In this document: piece by piece, positions 1-10,307 of the stretch
Numbering within the stretch: the stretch's first letter is position 1
How the letters are laid out: each line of letters begins with the position of its first letter
NCBI RefSeq assembly: GCF_014649835.1
Contig: NZ_BMTU01000002.1
Coordinates: forward strand, 248,001-312,000
DNA length: 64,000 nucleotides
From: Streptomyces pilosus
Lineage (GTDB): Bacteria; Actinomycetota; Actinomycetes; Streptomycetales; Streptomycetaceae
Direction: 5' to 3'
The notes under the pieces: generated by a model
Databases searched by the model: none
What the model was told of the DNA's origin: nothing
The model's input: the letters and a program-made list of their open reading frames with translations, nothing else
Program-made: the position numbers and the translations under genes

Positions 1-3000
1 GTGCAGGTCGACACCGAGTCGCAGGGCGGCCCGGAAGGAGTGCACCCGTGCGTCGACGTCGGCTGTCGCGGCCGGGATGAGGATCCGCAGGGCTTCGGTC
101 TGCAGCTGGTGGGCCAGCAGCACCTGCTCCTGCGTGACGCCGTCCTTCTTGCCGCGGCGCAGCGGGCACCACGGGCGGTGGTGCTTGAGCTGCGGGGTGT
201 GGGCTGCTGCCGATTCAAGGGCGTCGGTGTCGTGGTCGAAGACCGGACGGCCGTCCGCACTCGCGGCCCCGCAGGCGGTGCACACGTGGAAGGGGTTCAG
301 CCGGACCAGGTGGCCGGCGAAGTCATCTCGGGCAGGAGAATCGTAGCGGACTGGGCCGACGTTGATCCGGCGGATCATCGCCGTGCGGCAGAAGTCCACG
401 CCGAACGTCTCGCGGTCGTGCCGCCAGGACTTCCCCCGCTCGATCTTCTCGACGGGGATGTCCACCGCGTCCACAACGGTGTAAGAGCGGCGATCACGGT
501 CGTCCTTGTCGTCCCGGATCCGTGCGTCCTCACGCTTGTCCCGCGACGTCACGGTGGCCGGCTCCACGACCTGGAACAAGCAGGAGCCGTCGTCGGCGAT
601 CTGGCTCGTCCTGCACCGGGGGCACGGAGAGCGATCGTCGGTGGCGCCCTCGGTGCGTACGTACCCGCACCCTGGGCACACCCTCCAGGTCCGCCACTCC
701 TGGCGCCCACCCGTCGACAGCTCCAGGCCGGTGATCTCGTGCCGGTAGCCGTTGACGTAGAAGGTGTTGCCCGGCGCCAGCTCCTGGATCGCGAAGCGGC
801 GGGGCCGCTCATAGGAGAGGGTCTCGGACGTGTACACCACCTTGCCCGTCTTCGGATCGATGCCGTCCTCGCCGTACAGGGTCGCCGACAGTGTCGTCGA
901 CGAGTCGATGAGGGCGTAGTTCGGCAGCAGACCCAGGTCACACAGCGCGGTCTGCGCCGTGGTGTCGCCCAGGTGGAGCAACTGCCTGCCCACCCCGCGC
1001 CGTTCGGCGTCCAGCTCCGCCTTCTGACGGGCCTGGTCGGGGTCGCTGTCGTGCAGCTCGCCGTGGGCCTCATCGATCTCCCGCAGCCGCGCCCGAAGCG
1101 CGTCCTCGGCGCGCCGCCACTCGCCTTCCGCCCTCTCTACGGCGCTGCGCAGACCGTGCGTCGCATACGCCTCCAGGTCGGCCCCTGCCTGCTCGCTGAC
1201 GCCGACCGGGAACAGCCGCAGGAACCCCTTGACCAGCTCCTCGCCCTGGTCGAGGGCCAGCTCCACCAGATCGGTCAGATAGCCGGACGGGCCGAACAGG
1301 CGCGGCGCCTTGTGCGGCAGCGCGCGCAGCACGATACCGTCCGCCCGGACGAGACGGCCGGCCGCGGCGAGGTCCAGCAGATGCGCCAGGTACTGGCGAC
1401 GAAGGATCTCGACGGCTGACAGATAGGACCCGGGCGGCACGATCGTGCCCGCGATCAGGTCCTTCGGGCGCTCAAGGAAGTACAGGTCACGGCGCCGCCG
1501 GTCGGGGATGGTCAGCAGGAAGGCATTGCCGGTGCGGCGACCGGCCCGGCCGACCTGCTGAGCGTAGGAGGCGGGGCGGCGCGGCAGCGCGGCCAGCACG
1601 ACGGCGGACAGGTCGCCGATGTCGATGCCCATCTCCAGCGTCGGCGTGCAGGACAGCACATTGGGGTCCTTGAACCCGCCGCCGCGCTTGAACGCCTCCT
1701 CGACCTTCTCGCGCTGGTGCCGCGTCAGCATGCCCGTGTGCTCGGCGGTGACCACCTGATAGGTGCCCGCGCCGAGGTAGAGCCGCCGGTAGTAGTCGTC
1801 CCTGTAGTCGCGGTCGCGATGGTGTACCCCCAGCCCCTCGGGCCGGTCGCCGGCCACAAGGCGGCCCCGTCGGCACCGGTAGGAGGGACAGGGCTGGTCG
1901 TGCCACTGGTTCAGCAGCGACGGATGGACTGTCTGCTCCCAGAAGCACACCGGGCACCGCACGTACGAGACCCGCACCTGCTCGTCGTCCAGCAGCCGGG
2001 CCTCGATGTTGCCGGGCTTGAGCCCGTACACCCGCACCGAGGTGTCGTTCGGGGTGCGCACCGACAGCAGCCCCATCGAGGCGAGTTCGGGCAGCAGCCG
2101 GCTCCACAGCTCGGGTGCCAGCTCACGCGGCAGCTCCAGGCACCGCCCGGCCCACCGCTCGTACCAGGAGATCCGTCCGGTCGCGAAGTCGAACTCGCTG
2201 CCGTTCTTGGGCTGCCCGAGCAGAAACACGGGGGCGGCGATGCCCTTCGGGAAGGCCCGCATGCCTGGAGCCCGCTTGCCCCAGATGTAGTACCGGCTGG
2301 TGCCCGCCTCGTCGATGTACTTGTTCAGCCACTGATGGGCGACCGCACCCCGGGTACGAAGCCGCTCCAGGAAAATGCGTACGAACGCCAGATAGCGAGC
2401 GTCGTCCTGTGCCACCAGGGGCAGGCCGTCCCGCACGCACTCCTCGTGCAGCTGCTTGACCAGCGCGATCACTGCCGCCGGGTCGTCGATGCGGACCTGC
2501 GCGGCGGCGGTGCGGGTCAGCTCCAACGTACGGCCGTTCCGGGACCGGAAGCCGAACTCCATCAACGCCTCGAACGCCAGCCGCTGACCGACCAGCCGCC
2601 ACGTCTTCAGATCCCCACCGCGACCCTGGCCGGACAGCAACCGGTTCACGCCCTTGAAGCCGTGCAGGTCTGGTGGCACCACAGCCGAGAGGGTGTCCTT
2701 GTCCGTCGTGGCGTCGACGACGTTCGCGATCAGATCATTCAGCGCGGTCGGCTTGTCGTGCCGCAGGTGGTCGGCGAGGAGAGCACGGAGCGAGAAGGTG
2801 TACGAGCGGTTGGCGACGAACCCGGCCCGGTGCGCAGCGTCCTGCACCGAGTCGTTGAACATCAACGTCTTTTTCTCGTGGAGCTTCTTGTCGAGCTCCC
2901 CACCGGTGAAAAGCTGGGTGATGGACGCGGCCGCCATCGCGGCGGCACCCGTTCCGAGGTAGCGGATCGCGTTGCGCTCACCGCACGCCGGACACCAGTC

Positions 3001-4890
3001 CTCCTTGGCCGCGGTGTTCGCCGTCTCCCCGAAATTCACGAGTACGAAGGCCGAGTCACGGGCCGTCAGCCGCGGCTCCTTGGTCTCCCGGTCGTAATCG
3101 TTCAGTGGATCAGGCAGTCGCAGCCGCTTACGGGTGCCGTCCAGCACCATCAGCACCCCGCCGGTACCCTGCGACGCAGCTGAGCTCCCCTTGCCGCTGG
3201 CCGCCGTGAGCAGCGCGGCCCCAGAACCCTCCCGGGCCTCCCGGTCCGTCGCGGCGATCAGGTTCCGCACCCGGGCCTTGTCCTGGCCCAGAGACGCCCG
3301 CCGGATCTTGTACGTGTCGAACTGGACATCGTGGTCATCGCTCTCCGGCGAGAACACCGCCCACCCCGACCGCCCGCAGTCACGGCAGTAGATCGCCGGC
3401 AAAAACAGGTTCGCGCTCTGCCCGGACGTCGCCGTCGTCACCGGCGCCATACGGCCGCTGTCGGCCGCGCCGGCATCGGCCGTGCCGGCCACATCCCAGC
3501 GGAACTCCGCCTTCGGCCACGGCAGCACCCCGCGCAGCAGCCGGGACACCGAACGCGCCCACTGATGCACCTCGACGTGCACGAAGGGCCGGGGCTCGGC
3601 GGGTGAGGACTCCGGATCGCGGGCGTACGACAGCAGCGCGACGAACCGCGCCAGCGCCTCAGCCGCCTTCTCCGGCTGCCGCGCCACGGCCTCGGACCAG
3701 CCGGCGGCGCCCGCACGCCACATCACGTCCAGCACTTCGGCACTGGTCTTCACCCCGCCGCCGAGGGCCTGCATCACCGCACGAGTGAACAGATGCCGCT
3801 TGAGGTTCCCACCGAGGAGGAACGGATCGAGGTCACGGACGTCCGTCACCTTCTCGATCAGATCCAGCAACGCCTCATCGTCGGTCGCCGGATCGGGCAG
3901 CGCCAGCAACTCGTCGGGTGTCGGCATCGGCTGCATGGTCACGTCGCCGAGCGGGATGAACTCCTCGACCGTGAGCCGGTTCTCCCCGACGATGGAGTCC
4001 GCCGCGAACTCCGTACCGAAGACGTGGGTGGCCACCTCCAGCAGCTGCGCCGTGCCGTCTTCGTCCGTGCCGGAAGCGAGAGTCGCCGACGTCGCGACCG
4101 GACAGATCTTCCCCAGCGGACGGCCTTCCTCGGCTGCCCCAACGGAGGCGGCGAGTCGACGCAGCAGCATCCCGACGTCCGTGCCCTGTGCCCCGTCGTA
4201 CGTGTGGAACTCGTCCACGACGACGTAGCGGATATCCGACTCCCGCCACAGGGGCGCGTCGTCCGCACGCTGGAGGAGGAGGTCCAGCATCTTGTAGTTC
4301 GTTATCAGGATGTCCGGCGGGGACAGCTGCATGTCCGAGCGCCGCGTTCGCACCTTCTCGTACTGCGTCGCCGCGCGCTCTCCGATGTAGAGGCCGGCCG
4401 ACAGCTTCCCGAGCTCGGCGTTCTCCGTGAGCAGATCGTTGATGCGCTGCGCCTGGTCGGTGGCCAGGGCGTTCATGGGGTAAAGGAAGACCGCCTTCAC
4501 CCCGGTCTTGCCGGCGGCCCGCTCCCGACGGCAGTGGTCCAGCACGGGATAGAGGAACGACTCCGTCTTACCGGACCCGGTACCGGTGGTGACCAGCGTC
4601 GGTTGCGGGGTGTGGCCGTGCGCTGAGGATAGCCGTGCGAACGCGACCGCCTGATGCGCGTACGGCTTGAAGCCCTCCCGCTGCCACTCAAGGTGGGTGC
4701 GCCACTCCTGGCCGGCCACGGTGAAGGGTGTCCGGATCCGCAGATATGGGCCTCGGAACATCCCCGATGTCTCGTCCCCGAGGAACCGGTGCAGTGCCTC
4801 ACGCGCGCCCTCGTCGGTGAGCGCATACGTTGTCGACAGATACTGCAGCAGGCTCTCCTTGAGCCCGCGTGCCTGAAGCGTTGGCCTCAC
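1..4890 (-). CDS. DEAD/DEAH (YprA-type) helicase with fused DUF1998-like zinc region, DISARM DrmA-DrmB-like; C-terminus beyond window
   Basis: The frame stays open for 1630 codons from GTG 4890 to base 1, so the C-terminus is missing. Visible motifs are Walker A GTGSGKT (residues about 103-109), Walker B DEFH (226-229), SAT (268-270) and motif VI QxxGRAGRRTG (1111-1121). About 840 residues separate the SAT motif from motif VI, so a large insertion splits the two RecA lobes. Cys pairs occur at CPVC just before lobe 2 and at CPGC/CPRC and CTAC near the left edge. The last pair, followed by an HHRPWCPL segment, resembles DUF1998 (MZB). In class 1 DISARM the helicase (DrmA) and DUF1998 protein (DrmB) are separate; here they look fused. 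The start overlaps the methylase stop (GTGA). A role in defence against foreign DNA is inferred from family and context. A DruE-like (Druantia) identity is the main alternative. Confidence 0.85.
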   Translation of the reverse strand, partial: MRPTLQARGLKESLLQYLSTTYALTDEGAREALHRFLGDETSGMFRGPYLRIRTPFTVAGQEWRTHLEWQREGFKPYAHQAVAFARLSSAHGHTPQPTLVTTGTGSGKTESFLYPVLDHCRRERAAGKTGVKAVFLYPMNALATDQAQRINDLLTENAELGKLSAGLYIGERAATQYEKVRTRRSDMQLSPPDILITNYKMLDLLLQRADDAPLWRESDIRYVVVDEFHTYDGAQGTDVGMLLRRLAASVGAAEEGRPLGKICPVATSATLASGTDEDGTAQLLEVATHVFGTEFAADSIVGENRLTVEEFIPLGDVTMQPMPTPDELLALPDPATDDEALLDLIEKVTDVRDLDPFLLGGNLKRHLFTRAVMQALGGGVKTSAEVLDVMWRAGAAGWSEAVARQPEKAAEALARFVALLSYARDPESSPAEPRPFVHVEVHQWARSVSRLLRGVLPWPKAEFRWDVAGTADAGAADSGRMAPVTTATSGQSANLFLPAIYCRDCGRSGWAVFSPESDDHDVQFDTYKIRRASLGQDKARVRNLIAATDREAREGSGAALLTAASGKGSSAASQGTGGVLMVLDGTRKRLRLPDPLNDYDRETKEPRLTARDSAFVLVNFGETANTAAKEDWCPACGERNAIRYLGTGAAAMAAASITQLFTGGELDKKLHEKKTLMFNDSVQDAAHRAGFVANRSYTFSLRALLADHLRHDKPTALNDLIANVVDATTDKDTLSAVVPPDLHGFKGVNRLLSGQGRGGDLKTWRLVGQRLAFEALMEFGFRSRNGRTLELTRTAAAQVRIDDPAAVIALVKQLHEECVRDGLPLVAQDDARYLAFVRIFLERLRTRGAVAHQWLNKYIDEAGTSRYYIWGKRAPGMRAFPKGIAAPVFLLGQPKNGSEFDFATGRISWYERWAGRCLELPRELAPELWSRLLPELASMGLLSVRTPNDTSVRVYGLKPGNIEARLLDDEQVRVSYVRCPVCFWEQTVHPSLLNQWHDQPCPSYRCRRGRLVAGDRPEGLGVHHRDRDYRDDYYRRLYLGAGTYQVVTAEHTGMLTRHQREKVEEAFKRGGGFKDPNVLSCTPTLEMGIDIGDLSAVVLAALPRRPASYAQQVGRAGRRTGNAFLLTIPDRRRRDLYFLERPKDLIAGTIVPPGSYLSAVEILRRQYLAHLLDLAAAGRLVRADGIVLRALPHKAPRLFGPSGYLTDLVELALDQGEELVKGFLRLFPVGVSEQAGADLEAYATHGLRSAVERAEGEWRRAEDALRARLREIDEAHGELHDSDPDQARQKAELDAERRGVGRQLLHLGDTTAQTALCDLGLLPNYALIDSSTTLSATLYGEDGIDPKTGKVVYTSETLSYERPRRFAIQELAPGNTFYVNGYRHEITGLELSTGGRQEWRTWRVCPGCGYVRTEGATDDRSPCPRCRTSQIADDGSCLFQVVEPATVTSRDKREDARIRDDKDDRDRRSYTVVDAVDIPVEKIERGKSWRHDRETFGVDFCRTAMIRRINVGPVRYDSPARDDFAGHLVRLNPFHVCTACGAASADGRPVFDHDTDALESAAAHTPQLKHHRPWCPLRRGKKDGVTQEQVLLAHQLQTEALRILIPAATADVDARVHSFRAALRLGVDLH

Positions 4891-7800
4891 GGCTTCGGCA
4901 CCTCCTGCTTAACCGGATCCCACTCGCCACGAGCGACGGCCTCATCGAGCCGCTTCTGGAAGTAGGCGTGCGCAGCCCGCATCTCCGCTTCGCGGTCAGC
5001 CCTATAGAAGGGTGCGGTGTAGCCATCTGGCACTGGGCTGCTTGCGGGGTCTACTTGGAACTCCTTGAACTGGGCCCAGCTTTCCTTCGTCTGGCGTTGC
5101 CCGACGGTGCGGGCGTTTCCAGCAATCTTCCAACCTTCTGCGTCAAACCACGTGGTTTCCTCGAAACGGTTCATGACCGGGAATCGAGCGCGGTACATCG
5201 CAATCAGCGCTTCAGCAGAGAGGCCAATCCAGACAGCGACCAAGGCATCAATTTCTACCAAGGCGGCGCGGCGAGCGCGTTCTGAGCGCAATGGAGTATC
5301 CCGCTCCCAGCTGGACCTGACATTATTTAGTGGTTGAATTCCTGGCCACTTGTATGCCCAACTCTCGTTCGTCGGCCATTCCGCGTCGTAGAGCTCGGCC
5401 CACAGCTCACTGTAGGCATCGGTGAGGCAGTTGAGGCGAAGAGTCCTGAGAGTCAAGGGGGAAGCAAGAGGGTGTTCGACATTGGGGGCAGGAAGCGTCC
5501 GGACATCACCCGCACGCAAGTCTGATCTACCTGTTGTGCGGAGAAAATAGTCCAAGGGGATCGATGCCCAAAATCCCGAGTTCAGGACCGTTTCCCTATT
5601 GTTCGATGCGGTCAAACTGTTGACCAAATCGACATGGGCAGGACCTGGCGGGATGACGGCCGCGTACAAGCTCCTTTCGGTGTCTGGTGCGATCTGCCGA
5701 CGCCATGCAAGGCGATAGAAATTGGTGTAACTGCGCACTGACCGCGAATTCGTGGCTGCGCCACTTTCTGTGGGTGAAATTCTCCCTTCGGAAGCTCCTG
5801 TTGCTTCTAGGAATTCCCTGGCATCGGCATCGGGCACATCTGGATACTCGTGGGGTGAGCTGAAATGTCCATGGTCAAACCACTTGTCATGGCATTCCTC
5901 GTACTCGGCGCGTCCGATGGCGCGCCGATACTCGGTCTGAGGTACGGCGTCGTCGGCAATTGTCATCAAGTTCATTCCGAGGACGTCATTACTTCCGGCG
6001 TTCGGGGCCTTGAATAGCGGTGTAGCGACCCCAATTTGTGGACCCTTGAGGATGACCTCGGACCACTCCTCCGGAGTGGATAGCCTGTACTCGATGATTC
6101 CCGCGTCCCGAGTGGGCGTCTCGTAGAACCCCTGCGACACTTGAACCGAGAATTGGCCCAATTTGGTCGGGTAGTCGGCGAGGGATTTGATAGCCTCTGC
6201 CTCTGCGGTGCTGACCGGGGAGAGGAGCCGGGACTGACTGGTGGGCTGGTCCAGCTTGCCGATTAGGCGCTGCCATTGAGCAAGTACCCCGAGGTCGACT
6301 CGGATGATGCGGGCACGATGGGGTCGTTCGTCGAGTGCGCCTTTGAAGCGAACTCCTGGCGCCTCGCCATTTTCATCGTGGCTTTCGGAAAAGCGGAGGG
6401 CGTCAACTGAGAAGAGCCAGCAGAGGTGATCGAAACCTATTTCTCCGGATGGTCCGTAAATGTGCAAGCCGAAATGGCTTGACTCTCCGACCGGGGCGGG
6501 AAAGAAGCGATGCCCGGGGTTTACGAAATCCGCATGGACGCGCAGTCTATGATATGCCTCCTCGCGAAGGCGTGCTTCTTTGTCCCCTGTGAAATGAGTG
6601 TCTGGGTGGATCAGGCCAATAATGCCGAGCCCTGTAGTGTTCGACCATGTGCGACACATGAACGCCCGATAGAGATCCGGGCGTGTTCCGGCGAGTAGCG
6701 GATACGTTGGAGTCGAACTCAGGAATGCTGAGGTTGAAGAAGTGGATGTCAATTCGCTCAACACGTACGCGCGTCCGTTGACGGTTCGATGGATGGCTGT
6801 GCGGCGTCCGCTCTTCTCTGTGGCGCTGTGCTTATCGGTTAGCTTGAACCAAGGATCAAATTCGGCGAGCACTGCGAGTTCGTCCCACTGGGGGCGCACC
6901 CAAGGCGGATTGCCAACTTGGATATCGAAGCCGCCTCCGTGTGCGAAAACGAGGGCGAACTCCAGCTCCCAATTCAGGAAGCCCTGCTCCTCCGCGATGT
7001 CGTGTACCTCTCGGAGCCACGGGAAGCGGTCCTCCGGGTTGCCGGCGTCCATGCCCATGAAGCCGGGCAGCGTCTCCTCGAAGCTCTTGAGCGCTTCGAG
7101 GTCCTTAAAGCTGTCGATGAGGGTGCCTTCGGGCACGTCGGCCGTGCCGAGCATGGCCTCGAGGAACTCCAGCCAGTCGTCCAGGTCCTTGAGCGGGACG
7201 ATTGCCCGACGCTCCTGCGCCTTTGGCTTCGGAGGTGAGATCTGGGACCCTCCCCGCGGCCTGATCTCCTTGACCTCCACGACCGAGTCATCGGCGCTAA
7301 GCTCGAGGTCCTCAAAGCTGGTCTGCTCTGGGCCGAAAGCAAACAGGGCCGTCGCCTCGACGAACCGCGGAGCGGGTGTGGGTGTCGGCACGGCGACCGG
7401 TTCCGGATCGGCAGGGGGCGCGGGCGACTGCGTCACCAGCGGCGCGCCGTCGAGCAGGCGGCTGAGGTTGTCCGCTCCCGTCACTTCCAGCCGTGCCGCG
7501 TACTCCCCGGCCGTTCCGTCGAGCAGCCCGGCCTTGTCGACGGGCCAGAACCACAACGCGCACCAGGCATCCATGATCTTCTTCAAGCGCCAGTACGGGG
7601 TGTCGGCAGCATTGAAGAGGTCCTCGAGTACCTGCTCCTTGGGAACGGCTTGGTCGGGACGGTGGAGGAAGGCGAACTCGGGGTCCGTGGGGTCGGCGCC
7701 CCAGACGTCGATCCGGCGGGCAATCGCCCGCTCGGACAGCTCCATGCGCTTGACGACGAGCGACCAGAGGAACTCGACCCGCCGAGCGGCGTCACGGAGA

Positions 7801-10307
7801 CGGGTGAACTGGGACACCGGCTCCTTCTTCGACTTGCCGGCCTTACCGCGCTTCGGGCGCTGGAGGATGCCCTTCTTCCAGGCGGCGAGCTGATCAACGC
7901 TTTCCTTGGCGAGTTCCTTAGCCTCCTTCGAGCCCGCGACCGCAGCCCACCCGGGACTCGGCAGAAGGAACTGGTGGACCGCGTCCTGGGGGAGTGGCTG
8001 GGGCTCGCCGTCCTTTAGGAAGGGGAGCGGGGTGGGCGCCAGGGCACCCTTGGCCTTTAGCCATTCCTTGCCGGTGACGTCGTCGGCCGCGTAGACGGCA
8101 CGGCGGGCGCCGATGAGGCTGTTGCCTCGGCGCAGGTGCAGGCCGAACCAGGGGGCGCGCATGCCCGGGTGCATGGTGTTGAGCCAGAGGGACACCTCGG
8201 CCAACTCGACGCCCGTGGCGTTGAGGTCGACGCCGTACGCGTTGTGTAGAGCGATGTACGCCTTGGCCTGCTGCTTCTCGGTGAGGGCGTCCGCGGTCGG
8301 GATGGTGACGCCCAGCTCGTCCTGCCTGCGTCGCAGGTACTCCTCAGCAACCTGGTTGATTGCCTCGTTGAGGAATGCGCCGGAGCCGAGGGCGGGCTCG
8401 CAGATCTTGTACTTGAGCAGTTCGGACGCGCGGGTCTTGATGGCGTTGCCGTCGGCGTTGCGCTCCTGGTCCAGGCGGTGCTTGAGAGTGAGCTCGACCG
8501 TAACTTGGGTCAGCGACTCGGGCGTGTAGTACGAGGCGGAGGTCTCGCGGTCACGGCCGGCGAGGCGGTAGACGAAGGAGCCCTTCTCGTACTTCTTGAC
8601 GCCGCGCAGGCCCTTGCGGGCGTCGTCCTCGTCGTAGTGGACGAGGGTCTTGTCGGGGTACTGGTCCTGCTTCTTGGAGGGGATGAGCCAGGAGCCCTTT
8701 TCCGGGTCACCGCCCTTGGCGACCTCGCACAGTTCCTCCTCGGCGATGATGCCGGTGTACGACATCAGGCCCTCGTAGACGGCGCCGAGCTGGTTGATGC
8801 CGAGGTTGCGGTAGGAGATGAAACCGCCCCGCTCGCCGCGCTTGCCCTTCTTCATGGTGAGCAGACGCAGCACCTCGTGCAAGGCGGCGTTGCGTAGGCG
8901 CAGGTCGAGCCAGCGTGGGTCGCTGTCTTCGTCGCTGCGGGGGTCGAGGACGCCCCTGCCAATGAGGCGTACCGAACGGGGCTCGAATAGCTCGCTGCGC
9001 AGGGGCTCGAAGCGCAGGCCGCGGTCGTCGCTGCGGCGGGCGGCTTTGGCCTTGCGGGTTTCCTCGTCGTCGCCGGGCTGGTCGTCGTCGGCCTCGGTGC
9101 CGTACGGGCGGTGGCCGAAGTTGACCTTGTTGAAGAGGACGTCCAGAGATTCGTGCAGGTGGAAGCCGTTGCGGGCCTCCTCCTCGACGAGTTCCTCGTC
9201 GCGTTCGACGAGCTCGCGCAGGCGGGCCATCGAGTAGCCGGCCTCGTAGCTGCCGTCGTCGGCGGGGAGGATGCCGAGTTCGGGGCGGGCCTCGGCGTAG
9301 AGGAGGAACAGGACGCGGTAGAGGTAGCGGAGGGATTCGCGGGTGAGTTCCCGGGCGAAGGGGATTTTGGGGCTCTCGATGTCAGCCGGGGTGACGTTGT
9401 TCTCCGGCTCGGCCATCCGCGCGAGGACTTCGTTGGCGATGATCTCTACCGAGCGCTGGAGCCCGTGGCGCAGTTCGCCGGAGACGCCGGCGGCGTTGGC
9501 GCTGGAGGACTTCAGCAGGGCATCGATGGTCCGGCTCTGGTCGTTCTCGCCGGGCCGGAGCATGTCCAGGCTGAACAGCGCCGCGATGGTGGCGAGTTCG
9601 CCCTGCTGGCTGCGGTCGTTGCGTTCGAGGGCTGCGTCGAGGTTGACGGCGAGGAAGCGGCCCTCGTTCCAGGACTGGCGATCAGCGAGGACGAGGACGC
9701 CTCCGCACAACAGCAGGACGAAGCGCGGGCGAGGCCCGCCAGCCTCGCCGAGCTCGCTCTGGAAAAGCCAGGACGCCAGGGCCGGTCCGGTCTCGTATAT
9801 TTCGCTTGCACTGACACGCAGCGGGTGCAGGAGCCGACCGGGGCCTGTCGCGTTCAGGGCGGCGTCGTTGTCGGCGGCCCAGCCGCAGTCCAGGGCGATG
9901 ATTCCGTGGCCGTGGTAGGCCACGGTCAGGTAGTGGTCGCGTCCGGCGCGGTGGACAGTGACCTCGGTGGGAGTGGCCTCGAAGCCGAGGGCTTGCAGGA
10001 CCGTGTGGTGCCACTCGGCCAGACGCTTGCGCCACTCGGGGTTGTTGTGGGTGTTCGGTCGGACCTCATCTCCTGCATCGCGCTCGGCGGCCTCGGCGAA
10101 GTAACCGCGTACGTCTTCGGAGAGGTAGGCGCCGCGTAGCGAGCGGAGGAGCTCTCGAGGAGTCTTCCGCGGGTCGTGCTCATCGCCTTCGCGCAGGGCC
10201 CAGGTGGCGAACAGGCCCTTCTTCAGGTCGGTTCCGAGCTGTTCGGCGAAGTAGTGCGCGGCGAAATATTCGCCGCGGTTGCTGAAGGAGTCGAAATCGG
10301 TGCTCAT
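4887..10307 (-). CDS. Class I SAM N6-adenine-type DNA methylase, Eco57I/DISARM DrmMI-like, 1806 aa
   Basis: Very large protein with SAM-binding motif EPALGSGAFL at about residues 634-643 and catalytic motif NPPW at 1133-1136, nearly 500 residues later. The residues after NPPW should contain the target-recognition region. A type IIG methylase usually carries its own nuclease, but I see no clear PD-(D/E)xK site in the first 300 residues. The probable role is to mark host DNA so that the helicase partners spare it, as DrmMI does in class 1 DISARM. The gene starts with ATG overlapping the SNF2 gene stop (ATGA) and ends in a GTGA overlap with the giant helicase, so the three are probably co-translated. 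Base composition falls from the NPPW codons (6900-6911) to about 5040: rows 6541-6600 and 6601-6660 have 32 and 33 G+C of 60, against 42 of 60 at 8521-8580. Confidence 0.88.
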   Translation of the reverse strand: MSTDFDSFSNRGEYFAAHYFAEQLGTDLKKGLFATWALREGDEHDPRKTPRELLRSLRGAYLSEDVRGYFAEAAERDAGDEVRPNTHNNPEWRKRLAEWHHTVLQALGFEATPTEVTVHRAGRDHYLTVAYHGHGIIALDCGWAADNDAALNATGPGRLLHPLRVSASEIYETGPALASWLFQSELGEAGGPRPRFVLLLCGGVLVLADRQSWNEGRFLAVNLDAALERNDRSQQGELATIAALFSLDMLRPGENDQSRTIDALLKSSSANAAGVSGELRHGLQRSVEIIANEVLARMAEPENNVTPADIESPKIPFARELTRESLRYLYRVLFLLYAEARPELGILPADDGSYEAGYSMARLRELVERDEELVEEEARNGFHLHESLDVLFNKVNFGHRPYGTEADDDQPGDDEETRKAKAARRSDDRGLRFEPLRSELFEPRSVRLIGRGVLDPRSDEDSDPRWLDLRLRNAALHEVLRLLTMKKGKRGERGGFISYRNLGINQLGAVYEGLMSYTGIIAEEELCEVAKGGDPEKGSWLIPSKKQDQYPDKTLVHYDEDDARKGLRGVKKYEKGSFVYRLAGRDRETSASYYTPESLTQVTVELTLKHRLDQERNADGNAIKTRASELLKYKICEPALGSGAFLNEAINQVAEEYLRRRQDELGVTIPTADALTEKQQAKAYIALHNAYGVDLNATGVELAEVSLWLNTMHPGMRAPWFGLHLRRGNSLIGARRAVYAADDVTGKEWLKAKGALAPTPLPFLKDGEPQPLPQDAVHQFLLPSPGWAAVAGSKEAKELAKESVDQLAAWKKGILQRPKRGKAGKSKKEPVSQFTRLRDAARRVEFLWSLVVKRMELSERAIARRIDVWGADPTDPEFAFLHRPDQAVPKEQVLEDLFNAADTPYWRLKKIMDAWCALWFWPVDKAGLLDGTAGEYAARLEVTGADNLSRLLDGAPLVTQSPAPPADPEPVAVPTPTPAPRFVEATALFAFGPEQTSFEDLELSADDSVVEVKEIRPRGGSQISPPKPKAQERRAIVPLKDLDDWLEFLEAMLGTADVPEGTLIDSFKDLEALKSFEETLPGFMGMDAGNPEDRFPWLREVHDIAEEQGFLNWELEFALVFAHGGGFDIQVGNPPWVRPQWDELAVLAEFDPWFKLTDKHSATEKSGRRTAIHRTVNGRAYVLSELTSTSSTSAFLSSTPTYPLLAGTRPDLYRAFMCRTWSNTTGLGIIGLIHPDTHFTGDKEARLREEAYHRLRVHADFVNPGHRFFPAPVGESSHFGLHIYGPSGEIGFDHLCWLFSVDALRFSESHDENGEAPGVRFKGALDERPHRARIIRVDLGVLAQWQRLIGKLDQPTSQSRLLSPVSTAEAEAIKSLADYPTKLGQFSVQVSQGFYETPTRDAGIIEYRLSTPEEWSEVILKGPQIGVATPLFKAPNAGSNDVLGMNLMTIADDAVPQTEYRRAIGRAEYEECHDKWFDHGHFSSPHEYPDVPDADAREFLEATGASEGRISPTESGAATNSRSVRSYTNFYRLAWRRQIAPDTERSLYAAVIPPGPAHVDLVNSLTASNNRETVLNSGFWASIPLDYFLRTTGRSDLRAGDVRTLPAPNVEHPLASPLTLRTLRLNCLTDAYSELWAELYDAEWPTNESWAYKWPGIQPLNNVRSSWERDTPLRSERARRAALVEIDALVAVWIGLSAEALIAMYRARFPVMNRFEETTWFDAEGWKIAGNARTVGQRQTKESWAQFKEFQVDPASSPVPDGYTAPFYRADREAEMRAAHAYFQKRLDEAVARGEWDPVKQEVPKP

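Noticed and set aside
1..3183. Long plus-strand frames (472 and 488 codons) opposite the giant helicase.
   Set aside because: The minus strand carries clear helicase motifs in an uninterrupted frame; the plus frames have low-complexity, Arg/Pro/Val-rich content typical of antisense shadows in GC-rich DNA.
9111..10139. A 342-codon plus-strand frame within the methylase gene.
   Set aside because: It is opposite a recognisable protein and shows no domain.
4887..10307. TTA (bldA-dependent) codon in the methylase.
   Set aside because: The TAA triplets noticed on the plus strand within this gene were not in the frame that would make TTA codons; the check was by eye and partial.
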